A stretch of DNA of 64,000 nucleotides from Aneurinibacillus thermoaerophilus (GTDB taxonomy: Bacteria > Bacillota > Bacilli > Aneurinibacillales > Aneurinibacillaceae), in the NCBI RefSeq assembly GCF_900099925.1, contig NZ_FNDE01000005.1:62001-126000 (forward strand), read 5' to 3'. Below the pieces are notes generated by a model, which saw only the letters and a list, made by a program, of their open reading frames with translations, was not told the DNA's origin and did not search any database. Both the position numbers and the translations under genes were made by a program. Of the stretch, positions 41,925 through 50,143 are shown one piece after another (the first letter of the stretch is position 1; each line of letters starts with the position of its first letter).

Positions 41925-42329
41925 CTACTCCTTCTTATTTGATAATCCCAGTGGAATGATCAGATACATAGCATAGGCACATACCATCCAGATCGTGAAC
42001 GCAATGACTTGATCTTCTGAAAGTTTTGGAAAAACAATCGAATGATTCCATACTGAAAAAGTGTCAATAAACAAACCGATCGCAGAACCCCAAATTCCAA
42101 GTTTAATACTTGCATACGGTGATTTGTCAAGTTTTTTATAAATAAGTAACACAACATATAAAACAATAGCTGTCGCAGCTTCTAGAAGTAAGAAAGTTCC
42201 CAAAAAGTTATCTTTACTAGGATCCACTAGGACTAAGTCTCCAAAAAGTACAAAGAACATCGTTGCACCTAACCAAACAAGAAAAGAAAAAAGAAATGTA
42301 AGACCTAATTTGTGTGTAAACATGTTCAT
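41925..42329 (-). CDS. DUF5367 family membrane protein
   Basis: A 134-residue protein with four predicted membrane helices: residues 9-28, 43-63, 73-93 and 105-127. Motifs include FGDLVLVDPSKDNFLG after helix 1 and WNHSIVFPKLSEDQ before helix 4, as in DUF5367 proteins of bacilli. No enzymatic residues are visible. It lies 85 bp after a TetR gene on the same strand; such pairs often form a repressor plus membrane efflux or stress unit. Function unknown. ATG 42329 follows GGAAGGG; ATG 42323 with AGAGG is an alternative. Confidence 0.7.
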   Translation of the reverse strand: MNMFTHKLGLTFLFSFLVWLGATMFFVLFGDLVLVDPSKDNFLGTFLLLEAATAIVLYVVLLIYKKLDKSPYASIKLGIWGSAIGLFIDTFSVWNHSIVFPKLSEDQVIAFTIWMVCAYAMYLIIPLGLSNKKE

Positions 42330-42414
42330 CCTCTTTGCCCTTCCTTTATTTAAAAGACACTATCGTATAAAGTTATTTTCACCCAAGTAATTTAACAAGA
42401 TAAGAGCAACTAAA

Positions 42415-43002
42415 TCAATGCTTTTGCGTCTTTTCTGTTAGTTTCAGCAGAATAACTTCCAATTCCTTGTAGACCTCTTCAGATGAAAAGTTAGATGAAA
42501 TTAAAGATTGTAATGCAAGACCATCAACTAATGCGTTCAATAAAATCCCCCAAGTTTTTAAAGATACTCCTTCAATAGGAGAACAACTCCATATATTAGA
42601 GAGTTGATCTGTTAAAAACGCATTTTCATCGTCCAAAAGTTGACTCAATTGATTTTTTATCATTTCATTCTGGAATCCAAATACAATTAACGTTAAAAAT
42701 AACTGATGGTAACAGGAATCTTCCTTTGTTCGTGATTGGGCAGAAATGAGTCCTTCTTTAATCTTTTCAATTGCTGGCTTCGGATCGGTTTTTAAATTGG
42801 CCCATGAAGTGTAGCAAACATCTCGAACGACTTCAAAAATAAGCTGTTCTTTTGTACGAAAGTGATAATATACGGTTCCCTGTGTCACATTTGCTTTTTC
42901 TGCTACCGCTTTTAACGTCAGCTGTTCTATTCCATGCTCCACAATACATCTCTTAGCCGAATCAATTAATGTTCCTTTCGAAGTGACATTTGGTCTGGCC
43001 AT
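42415..43002 (-). CDS. TetR family transcriptional regulator
   Basis: A 195-residue TetR repressor. The DNA-binding domain reads LIDSAKRCIVEHGIEQLTLK, then AVAEKANVTQGTVYYHFRTK (residues 12-52), with a helical C-terminus. A perfect palindrome TTAGTTA-AA-TAACTAA lies 18 bp upstream, the likely operator. It precedes the DUF5367 membrane protein gene, its probable target. The inducer is unknown. Confidence 0.9.
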   Translation of the reverse strand: MARPNVTSKGTLIDSAKRCIVEHGIEQLTLKAVAEKANVTQGTVYYHFRTKEQLIFEVVRDVCYTSWANLKTDPKPAIEKIKEGLISAQSRTKEDSCYHQLFLTLIVFGFQNEMIKNQLSQLLDDENAFLTDQLSNIWSCSPIEGVSLKTWGILLNALVDGLALQSLISSNFSSEEVYKELEVILLKLTEKTQKH

Positions 43003-43020
43003 TTCCTTCTCTCCTCTTAG

Positions 43021-43036
43021 TTAGTTAAATAACTAA
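43021..43036. promoter_or_regulatory. candidate TetR operator
   Basis: TTAGTTA-AA-TAACTAA is a perfect 7-2-7 inverted repeat 18 bp before the TetR start, extended on the left by a further TTAG. The same geometry as the unrelated operator at 14466-14481. Confidence 0.65.
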
Positions 43037-43079
43037 TTTATATAAATGACTGTAATATGAATAGTTTGGAATGTCAATA

Positions 43080-44057
43080 TTAAAACACGCTCAACTCCCA
43101 CTCTTTCGATATATGCTCAAGGAGCTTAACGCCTGCGACGCTGTTGCCGGCCTTATCGATCGCCGGACCGTAGATGCCGATGCCACAGCCGTTGTGAAAC
43201 GGCGTAGCTTTGTGGATCCGCGATGGAACCGCCGTCATAATTCCACCAGAAACTCCGCTTTTGGAAGGGGCTCCTACAAAAGCAGCGAATTTTCCGGAAG
43301 CGTTGTACATGCCACACGTTAGCATAATCGCTTTTGTCAGACGGGCAAGTTCCGGATGAATCATCTGTTTCTCTTTCAACGGATGGTAGCCATCACAGGC
43401 AAGAATCAACCCGATGCGCGCCAAATCTTCGGTGGTCACTTCAATGGCGCATTGCCGTAAATATACGTACAGCGCCTCTTCCACTTCACATTCGAGGAAT
43501 CCTTCAGCTTTTAGAAAGTGGGCAAGCGCAAAATTATAATGGGCGGTGTTCCACTCGGACATAAATACTGTTTCATCCACCTTGGGATGACGCCCTAACA
43601 ACTTCGCAAGCAATTCTAACAAAGAATCAAACTTTTCTTCTTTTGTCGTTCCCGGAAGCAAAGATGCGATCGTAATAGCGCCCGCATTAATCATCGGATT
43701 AAACGGTTTGCTGGGCTTTTTTAATTCCAAGCGCATAATCGAATTGTACGGGTCTCCTGTCGGCTCTACATCAACCCGTTCCAGAGCGTAGGAAACTCCT
43801 TTATCGAGACAAACGGCCATAAAACTGATAACTTTCGAGATGCTTTGCATGGTAAACGTAACATCCGCTTCACCTGCCTTGATTACTTCTCCGTTATGAC
43901 CAATAATGCAAATGCCGAGCTGGCTCTGGTTGACATGCTGAAGCGCGGGAATATACGACGCGCATGCGCCTTCAAGGGTATACTTACGGTACTGTCGAAC
44001 CCAACAACAAAGCTGTTCGACGCACTTGTCTTCCGTTTGGTAGCGATTATCATCCAT
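43080..44057 (-). CDS. glsA: glutaminase A
   Basis: A 325-residue serine-dependent glutaminase converting L-glutamine to L-glutamate and ammonia. The catalytic SxxK is in FTMQSISKVISF near residue 70. NPMINAGAITI near residue 125, SEWNTAHYNFALAHFLK near residue 170 and CGMYNASGKFAAFVGAPSKS with the late GVSGGIM are family hallmarks. Length is typical. GAGGG lies 8 nt before ATG 44057. Single-gene unit with no glutamine transporter beside it and no recognised regulator. Cytoplasmic. Confidence 0.95.
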   Translation of the reverse strand: MDDNRYQTEDKCVEQLCCWVRQYRKYTLEGACASYIPALQHVNQSQLGICIIGHNGEVIKAGEADVTFTMQSISKVISFMAVCLDKGVSYALERVDVEPTGDPYNSIMRLELKKPSKPFNPMINAGAITIASLLPGTTKEEKFDSLLELLAKLLGRHPKVDETVFMSEWNTAHYNFALAHFLKAEGFLECEVEEALYVYLRQCAIEVTTEDLARIGLILACDGYHPLKEKQMIHPELARLTKAIMLTCGMYNASGKFAAFVGAPSKSGVSGGIMTAVPSRIHKATPFHNGCGIGIYGPAIDKAGNSVAGVKLLEHISKEWELSVF

Positions 44058-44359
44058 AAATTTTTCCCTCTTCCCGTTCTCAAAAATCTGCTATGCCAAT
44101 ACATAAACATATTCTTTCCAAAATTGATGCAACTAACCCACATTTCTACTACACATATCGATCGTATCTTCACAAATCCAGGCGCTTTTTTATTGTTTTT
44201 TGTCGTTTATTGCACATAGAGAGTAGAATTTGACGAGCGATTCTTGTTTCATCTCCCTTGTTATCACGATAAAATAATCAGTGAAAACCTCGTAGGATAC
44301 CTCTTTTAAATCCCCGGTTATCCTTCCTTGCTCGGTGCGCCTCTTAGCACCCTCTTTTT

Positions 44360-44394
44360 TTTCAAAAATAAAAAGCGGAACGTATTTTCCGCTT
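44360..44394 (-). terminator. intrinsic terminator of the FixH-like gene
   Basis: AAGCGGAA (44373-44380) and TTCCGCTT (44387-44394) form a hairpin followed on the minus strand by TTTTATTTTTG. The rest of 44058-44359 is the glsA promoter region; no gene or clear motif was seen. Confidence 0.8.
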
Positions 44395-44428
44395 TCTCTC
44401 GTTGCGCCTTGTATACAGGAACGCTGTC

Positions 44429-44812
44429 TTATTCAATGGTCACCGTTTGCGTGGACGGCATAGCAAGACCGCGGGCGTTCACAAGCACAGATACCTTATA
44501 TTTTCCTTTTTCTTTAAAAACTTTCTCAATGCCGTACCGCCCTTCTCCAAGATGTTTACCCTGTATCCGCTCGCCAGTCTTCTGCCCGACCTTTCCTATT
44601 TCAAATTCGACGCTGGAAGCATCGTCCACTTTTTCTTTGCCCTGGGTGACTTCAACATAAATCGTAACCGTTTCGCCCGCTTTGCTAGATTCTGGTTTGA
44701 TCACGAACTTCCCTTCTAACGGCATTTCGTGCGTGTCGGTTTCCCCAGTGCAGGCAGCAAGCGCAAGTATAAAACAAAGCAATAACCCGGCTATAAACTT
44801 CCATCTTCTCAA
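44429..44812 (-). CDS. FixH/YtkA-like lipoprotein
   Basis: About 127 residues. A lipoprotein signal (IAGLLLCFILALAACTG, Cys near residue 21) precedes a single immunoglobulin-like beta domain: GKFVIKPESSKAGETVTIYV, then LGEGRYGIEKVFKEKGKYKV, as in the YtkA/FixH-like extracellular domains. Function in this family is poorly defined; links to copper and cytochrome oxidase assembly exist for some members. The frame opens at TTG 44836, but TTG 44812 lies 9 nt after GGGAG and gives a clean signal peptide, so it is preferred. It stands alone and ends at the terminator below. Confidence 0.75.
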   Translation of the reverse strand: MRRWKFIAGLLLCFILALAACTGETDTHEMPLEGKFVIKPESSKAGETVTIYVEVTQGKEKVDDASSVEFEIGKVGQKTGERIQGKHLGEGRYGIEKVFKEKGKYKVSVLVNARGLAMPSTQTVTIE

Positions 44813-45033
44813 GCGGTCTCTCTCCCTTTCCGACAATTGATAAAAAAGTCTGGAGTGTTTCGGTTTCGTCTTTATTTTAGCACAACCAGGCTGTTCATCG
44901 GCCTTTCTTCGCGCTTATTCCGCGCCGAAGAAAATTGATTAGTCTATCGGAAACTTATGTTTATGTGGGAGCCGGTTAGCGCATCCGTTCCTGCATTCTG
45001 ATTGATAGGATGAACATTTAAAGACTAAGACAT

Positions 45034-46023
45034 TTATAGCGTCCAATTTATCAATAGACCCGCCTGCACAAGTCCTCCTCCGAACCCGTAGAGCATAACC
45101 TTATCTCCCGTATGTAGTTTCCCTTCTTTTTCCCCTTTGTCCAATGCCAGCGGAATGCTAGCGGATGATGTATTCCCATAATATTCTAGACTCCACAACG
45201 TCTTTGCCAGCGGAAAACCGCTGCGCTGGCAAATCGACTCAATCATGCGTAAGTTCGCGCTGTGTGGGACAAACCAGTCCACGTCCTCCAATTGGTATCC
45301 ACTTTTTTCTATCAAACACCGCATTCCCAAAGGCACACTGGTAACGGCCCATTTATACACCTCTCGCCCGTTTTGGACAATGCAGCCGTTGCTTTTTAAT
45401 TCTTGCCCTTCCATTTTCTGAGACAGTCCGGTTCGGTACAGGTACAGGCCACCTTCTCCGTTAGAAGTCATATGCGAAGCCAAAAAAACTGGATTCGTTT
45501 CGTCATATTCTACCAATACAGCGCCTGCTCCATCCCCGAACAGAATGCAAGTAGTACGGTCGCTGTAATCCACTGTTTTGGACATTGTTTCCGCACCAAT
45601 AACCAGCACTTTTTTGTTTACGCCTGACGTTATCAGAGCGTTCGCCATCTGCAACGCATACACAAAGCCCGCACACGCCGCATTTAAATCAATTGCCCCT
45701 GCATTCTCTATTCCTAACCGAGCCTGCACTTGGCTGGCAACACTCGGAAAACCATAATCTGGCGTCGTCGTGGCAACTAAGATACAATCTACATCTCGTA
45801 CGGACTTTTCATATCTTTGTATTAAATCTTTTACGGCCGCCACGCATAAATCTGTAGTAAACTCCTGCGGCCCAGCAATGCGCCGTTCCCGGATGCCGGT
45901 TCGGCTGAAAATCCATTCATGACTCGTATCAACCATTTTTTCAAAATCAAAATTCGTAAGTACGCGCTCCGGAACATAAGTTCCAATAGCTGTAAGCTTG
46001 GCCTTAGATAAGAAACTCTGCAT
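45034..46023 (-). CDS. fabH: 3-oxoacyl-ACP synthase III (FabH)
   Basis: About 329 residues; condenses acyl-CoA with malonyl-ACP to start fatty acid synthesis. The catalytic Cys-His-Asn triad is complete: LNAACAGFVYALQMANALI (Cys near 112), WFVPHSANLRMIESI (His near 250) and EYYGNTSSASIPLALDKG (Asn near 280). It resembles the FabHB/YhfB branch, which uses branched primers in bacilli. ATG 46029 is too close to GGAGGG; ATG 46023 is 8 nt away and preferred. It is isolated from other fab genes, so it is probably a second, accessory FabH, or part of an unseen pathway. Confidence 0.92.
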   Translation of the reverse strand: MQSFLSKAKLTAIGTYVPERVLTNFDFEKMVDTSHEWIFSRTGIRERRIAGPQEFTTDLCVAAVKDLIQRYEKSVRDVDCILVATTTPDYGFPSVASQVQARLGIENAGAIDLNAACAGFVYALQMANALITSGVNKKVLVIGAETMSKTVDYSDRTTCILFGDGAGAVLVEYDETNPVFLASHMTSNGEGGLYLYRTGLSQKMEGQELKSNGCIVQNGREVYKWAVTSVPLGMRCLIEKSGYQLEDVDWFVPHSANLRMIESICQRSGFPLAKTLWSLEYYGNTSSASIPLALDKGEKEGKLHTGDKVMLYGFGGGLVQAGLLINWTL

Positions 46024-46154
46024 ATCCATTCCCTCCTAAGATTTATAATACAACATTATAACACTAGCTATTAATATCAGGTGCTAATTTTTAAAGAAAA
46101 AGCCCCATGAAAAATATCGTAAAGAAAACTCCTTAAAACTATAGAATAACCAAT

Positions 46155-46192
46155 AAAACGCTCCTTGAGACGATCATCTCAAAGAGCGTTTT
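46155..46192. terminator. intrinsic terminator between lipoprotein and fabH genes
   Basis: AAAACGCTCCTTGAGA and TCTCAAAGAGCGTTTT form a 16-bp stem with one mismatch and a 6-nt loop, T-rich on both sides. It ends the lipoprotein gene on the minus strand. Confidence 0.8.
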
Positions 46193-46196
46193 ATTT

Positions 46197-46823
46197 TTAC
46201 CAGCTGCCGTTCACCGATGATATCACTGATTCCTCCGGCGCACCGACTGCTTTGCCGGATGCATTCCGCATCAACCGGTCGTAGTGCTTTTCCATGCTTT
46301 CAGCCTGTGCAAAAGCCGCTTTGATTGTCGTCAAATCCCCCGATTCGATGCCTTTCCGCATTAAAATTGCAAATCTCTCATACTGACGTATCATTTCCAA
46401 ATAAGAATCATACAGCCTATTCAACTGCGGGTGCGGTTTCGGAATAGACATAGCTTTCTTTACTGCAGCCTCGTAAGCGTTAAGCTTCTCACCAAGTCCT
46501 TTGCTCCAATCTTCTAGCTTAAATTCACTTTGCATACTCCCCTGTAAGTCGGCACTAGTTATAATCAAATCATTCATGTATTCCGCAGCCTGCAACCCAA
46601 AATCCGCAGCATTTTGCGCAGACACCGTCAGCAGGGGCTCTGACATATCGAACGTGCCTTGAATTGCAGCATCTTCTCCTTGCGTCATTTGGGCATCAGG
46701 CACGTTGCTTGATACTTCTGCAGACATATTCCTAAAATCATGTTCGGAAAAATAAGTGCATGCCGACATAGATAGAGCAAAAACAAGCGCAACAACGAGA
46801 CTGGTCAAAAAGTTTCGGATCAA
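46197..46823 (-). CDS. lipoprotein of unknown function
   Basis: About 208 residues. A signal peptide (FLTSLVVALVFALSMSACTY) places a lipidated Cys near residue 22. The mature part is mainly helical, including EDWSKGLGEKLNAYEAAVKK and YLEMIRQYERFAILMRKG, with no recognised domain. The open frame extends to 46901 without a ribosome site; TTG 46823 has GAGGTGG 6 nt upstream and gives the lipoprotein signal directly at the N-terminus. It stands alone with its own terminator. Extracellular, membrane-anchored, function unknown. Confidence 0.65.
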   Translation of the reverse strand: MIRNFLTSLVVALVFALSMSACTYFSEHDFRNMSAEVSSNVPDAQMTQGEDAAIQGTFDMSEPLLTVSAQNAADFGLQAAEYMNDLIITSADLQGSMQSEFKLEDWSKGLGEKLNAYEAAVKKAMSIPKPHPQLNRLYDSYLEMIRQYERFAILMRKGIESGDLTTIKAAFAQAESMEKHYDRLMRNASGKAVGAPEESVISSVNGSW

Positions 46824-47046
46824 GTTATCCCACCTCGTTTTCATATATATTTTTTTCAAGTTCAAACCATACCTTGTCTTCTGTACTTTCTTCGCTATCA
46901 AGAGGGCTCCATCATGTTGTCGATGATCTAACCGCTACAAAAAAGCGAAAGTACGCGCAGAAATAAAGAGTGGGATTTCTTTATCTTAAATCTTTTGTAA
47001 TCCATATTTTTAGTTTACATAATAAAAATATGGTAAATTAAAAACC

Positions 47047-47086
47047 AATCCCCGAATCAGACTGCTTTCCGCCTAATTCGGGGATT
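47047..47086 (-). terminator. terminator of the aminotransferase-dehydrogenase operon
   Basis: AATCCCCGAAT (47047-47057) and ATTCGGGGATT (47076-47086) pair and are followed on the minus strand by GGTTTTTAATTT. The remainder of 46824-47128 is the lipoprotein promoter region, with nothing else recognised. Confidence 0.8.
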
Positions 47087-47128
47087 CATTCTTACGAAAA
47101 ATCAATTTCCATTTTTCACATCTTACCG

Positions 47129-48487
47129 CTATAAGTGTTTTTTCAACACGCGCTTCAATGTGCTCACAATAAATGCTACATCTTCGTCTGTAACGGATAG
47201 TGGTGGGGAGAGGACAATTACGTTATTAAAGCCCGCTACAGTATCGCCGTTTCTGCCAACGATCAGACCATTCGCTTTACAATCCGCGATAATCTGGCCT
47301 ACTTTCGCCGGTGCGGCAGGCTCTTTCGTTTTCTTATCTTCTACCAGTTCAATGCCAAGCAGAAATCCAAAGCCGCGAATATCCCCGACCAAGGGATGAT
47401 TCTCCATTTCCTTCATTTCTTCCTGCAAACGTTCACCGAGCACACGTGCACGTTCGATTAAATTTTCCTGCTCCATAATCTCCAGGTTTTTCAAAGCGAG
47501 CGCGCAAGCCGCCGGATTGCCGCCAAACGTATTAACATGACGCAGATAACCGTATTCGTCCGATGCTTTGAACACCTCATAAATATCCCTGCGAACCGCC
47601 GTCGCAGAAAGCGGAAGGTAACCGCTTGTCAAGCCTTTGGCCATTGTCACAATGTCCGGGTGTACACCAAAATGCATATGACCGAATTTCTTGCCTGTAC
47701 GCCCGAATCCACAAATCACCTCATCAATAATTAGCAGCACACCGTATTTATTGCAAATCTCCTGCACTTTTTCCATGTAAACCGGATGCGGAACGATAAT
47801 ACCGCCACCTGTAATCGCGGGCTCCATAATCACGACGGCCACTGTTTCCTTGCCTTCCCAAATTATCGTTTCTTCAATCGCTTGGGCGCATTGGATATTA
47901 AATTCTTCTATACTTTGCCCAGCAGGGCGACGGTAACTATCCGGGGGACGAACGTGAATGAAACCGGGTGCCAGGGGTTCATACTTATATTTCCGCACTG
48001 CCTGGCCCGTCGCCGCCAGAGCACCCATGGAGTTTCCGTGGTAAGCACGGTAGCGGGAAATAAACTTGTAGCGGCTCGGCTCGCCGTTTTGCTCATGATA
48101 TTGTCTCGCAATTTTAAAGGCTATCTCGTTCGCTTCAGAACCGCTGTTAGAGAAAAAAATAACATATTCTCCTTCGAGCCATTCATTTAGTTTTTCAGCC
48201 AGTTGAATGGCGGGAAGATGGCTTTGTGTGAGCGGAAAATACGGCATCGCTTTTAATTGCTCATACGCTGCTTCCGCCAGCTCTTCCCTTCCATATCCGA
48301 CATTCACGCACCATAATCCGGCCATTCCATCCAGATAACGGTTTCCATTGATATCCGTGATCCATGCCCCCTTCGCTTCTACAGCTACCGTAGGAGGAAC
48401 CTTTTCATTATAAGGCGTGATATGGTGCCACAAATATTTTCGGTCGCTGGCAATTACATCCTCAACTTTGTTTTGCAACATAGACAT
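47129..48487 (-). CDS. class III aminotransferase (beta-alanine/omega-amino acid:pyruvate type)
   Basis: A 452-residue PLP enzyme. Features are YLDGMAGLWCVNVGYGREEL near residue 52, SNSGSEANEIAFKIARQYHE (phosphate loop) near residue 112, the PLP-contact LLIIDEVICGFGRTGK near residue 255 and the Schiff-base Lys in MAKGLTSGYLPLSA near residue 285. It belongs to the omega-aminotransferases that take the amino group from beta-alanine, GABA or taurine to pyruvate. GGAGGTG precedes the ATG. It directly follows the acylating semialdehyde dehydrogenase gene, so beta-alanine to malonate semialdehyde to acetyl-CoA is the most natural pathway. Exact amine unproven. Confidence 0.9.
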   Translation of the reverse strand: MSMLQNKVEDVIASDRKYLWHHITPYNEKVPPTVAVEAKGAWITDINGNRYLDGMAGLWCVNVGYGREELAEAAYEQLKAMPYFPLTQSHLPAIQLAEKLNEWLEGEYVIFFSNSGSEANEIAFKIARQYHEQNGEPSRYKFISRYRAYHGNSMGALAATGQAVRKYKYEPLAPGFIHVRPPDSYRRPAGQSIEEFNIQCAQAIEETIIWEGKETVAVVIMEPAITGGGIIVPHPVYMEKVQEICNKYGVLLIIDEVICGFGRTGKKFGHMHFGVHPDIVTMAKGLTSGYLPLSATAVRRDIYEVFKASDEYGYLRHVNTFGGNPAACALALKNLEIMEQENLIERARVLGERLQEEMKEMENHPLVGDIRGFGFLLGIELVEDKKTKEPAAPAKVGQIIADCKANGLIVGRNGDTVAGFNNVIVLSPPLSVTDEDVAFIVSTLKRVLKKHL

Positions 48488-48503
48488 ATTTTCACCTCCT
48501 CAG

Positions 48504-49973
48504 TTAAAACGAATAGCGCGCGGTGACCATCTTTTTACGAGTATAGAATTCAACCCCATCGCGGCCGTTGGCATGAAGATCTCCATAGAACGAATTCTTA
48601 TAACCTGAGAATGGGAAGAAAGCCATCGGCGCGGGCACTCCGAGATTGATGCCAATCATGCCCGGATCGATTTCATCACGGAGCTGACGTACCGCTTTCG
48701 CGCTGTTCGTATAAAGACATACACCATTGGCAAATTTAGACTTATTGGTAAGCTCAATCGCCTCATCCAAATCTTTTACGCGGACAACGGAAAGAACAGG
48801 GGCAAAAATCTCGTCTTTCCAGATGGACATCTCCGTTGTTACGTTATCAAAAATTGTAGGACCTATAAAATAGCCTTGACCATTTACCGCTGCATCTTTT
48901 CTTCCGTCACGGACAAGCAATGCGCCTTCCTTTTCGCCCGCTTCGATATAACCGATCGTGCGCGCTTTATGCGAATCGCGAATAACAGGTCCTAAGAAAA
49001 CGCCTTTTTCAAGCCCGTTTCCAATCTTGATTTTATCCGCTTCCTCTTTCAGGCGGCTTACGAGTTCATCCGCGATCTCTCCGACAGCCACTACGACAGA
49101 GCAAGCCATGCACCGTTCACCGGCGGAACCGAAAGCGGCGCTGATGATATTTTTGGCGGCATAATCCAAATCAGCATCCGGCATAACGATCGAATGGTTC
49201 TTTGCGCCGGCAAGAGCCTGCACACGTTTTAAATTCGCGGCTGCTGTTTTATATACATATTCCGCTACAGGCTGTGAGCCGACAAACGATACTGCTTGAA
49301 TGTCCGGGTGTTCCAAAATACCGTTTACCACATCATGCGCTCCATGCACAATATTTAACACTCCATCCGGAAGCCCGGCTTCCATAAGCAGTTCGGCAAG
49401 ACGGTTCGCCAAAAGCGGCGTACGCTCCGACGGCTTTAGCACAAACGTATTTCCGCAAGCAATCGCCAGCGGGAACATCCAGCACGGAACCATCATCGGG
49501 AAATTAAACGGTGTAATACCGCCTACAACCCCGAGTGGATAACGGTACATACCGGACTCGATCCCAGCGGCAATATCAGGAAGCTGGGTGCCCATCATCA
49601 GCGTAGGAGCTCCCGCCGCAAACTCCACGCATTCAATGCCACGCTGCACTTCGCCATACGCTTCCTCGTAGCTTTTGCCATTCTCAATCGTAATGAGACG
49701 AGCCAATTCCTGCCAATGTTCAACAAGGAGCTGCTGATACTTGAAGAGAATCCGGGCGCGGCGCGGCACCGGTGTTTTCTTCCATGTTTTAAACGCTTCC
49801 TTCGCCGCTTGTACCGCTCTGTCTAAATCTTCCCGTGAGGATATCGGAACATAAGCAATAATTTCGCCTGTTGCTGGGTTAGGTACTTCCTCGTAACGAG
49901 AAGTAGCAGCTTCCACCCATTTACCACCTACAAAATTTTTCAATGTCATTACTTTATCTTTTGCAATTGTCAT
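48504..49973 (-). CDS. mmsA: CoA-acylating (methyl)malonate-semialdehyde dehydrogenase
   Basis: A 488-residue aldehyde dehydrogenase of the MmsA/IolA group: NAD+ and CoA convert malonate or methylmalonate semialdehyde to acetyl- or propionyl-CoA with CO2. Seen are [20 protein letters not shown] near residue 150, [32 protein letters not shown], and the catalytic Cys in [18 protein letters not shown] near residue 285, the MmsA-specific context. The frame opens at 49988, but ATG 49973 lies 8 nt after GGGGGTG. It is divergent from the PucR regulator and 16 bp before the aminotransferase gene; together they handle beta-amino acid or similar carbon. Confidence 0.93.
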   Translation of the reverse strand: MTIAKDKVMTLKNFVGGKWVEAATSRYEEVPNPATGEIIAYVPISSREDLDRAVQAAKEAFKTWKKTPVPRRARILFKYQQLLVEHWQELARLITIENGKSYEEAYGEVQRGIECVEFAAGAPTLMMGTQLPDIAAGIESGMYRYPLGVVGGITPFNFPMMVPCWMFPLAIACGNTFVLKPSERTPLLANRLAELLMEAGLPDGVLNIVHGAHDVVNGILEHPDIQAVSFVGSQPVAEYVYKTAAANLKRVQALAGAKNHSIVMPDADLDYAAKNIISAAFGSAGERCMACSVVVAVGEIADELVSRLKEEADKIKIGNGLEKGVFLGPVIRDSHKARTIGYIEAGEKEGALLVRDGRKDAAVNGQGYFIGPTIFDNVTTEMSIWKDEIFAPVLSVVRVKDLDEAIELTNKSKFANGVCLYTNSAKAVRQLRDEIDPGMIGINLGVPAPMAFFPFSGYKNSFYGDLHANGRDGVEFYTRKKMVTARYSF

Positions 49974-50011
49974 AAAACACACCCCCATTATTCTTACATC
50001 TGTTTACATGC

Positions 50012-50055
50012 TGTAGCGTTTCTTTCACTATAGCAAAGCTTATGAAACGCTTACA
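50012..50055. promoter_or_regulatory. inverted repeat in the mmsA-pucR divergent promoter
   Basis: TGTAGCGTTTC (50012-50022) and GAAACGCTTACA (50044-50055) are inverted repeats, one base from perfect, separated by 21 bp in the 170-bp divergent gap. Candidate PucR-type operator; the GCGTTTCA core also resembles catabolite-responsive sites, but with the wrong spacing. Confidence 0.5.
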
Positions 50056-50143
50056 CTAGACAAAATGTCAAAAATAATACCATTTATTTTAAACTTATAA
50101 TAACATTAAAAATAAAAAATGAATGGAATGGGGATGAATCGCA

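Noticed and set aside
50012-50055. Catabolite-responsive (cre) site
   Set aside because: The TGAAACGC and GCGTTTCA halves resemble cre, but the internal spacing is one base short; the inverted repeat explains it better.
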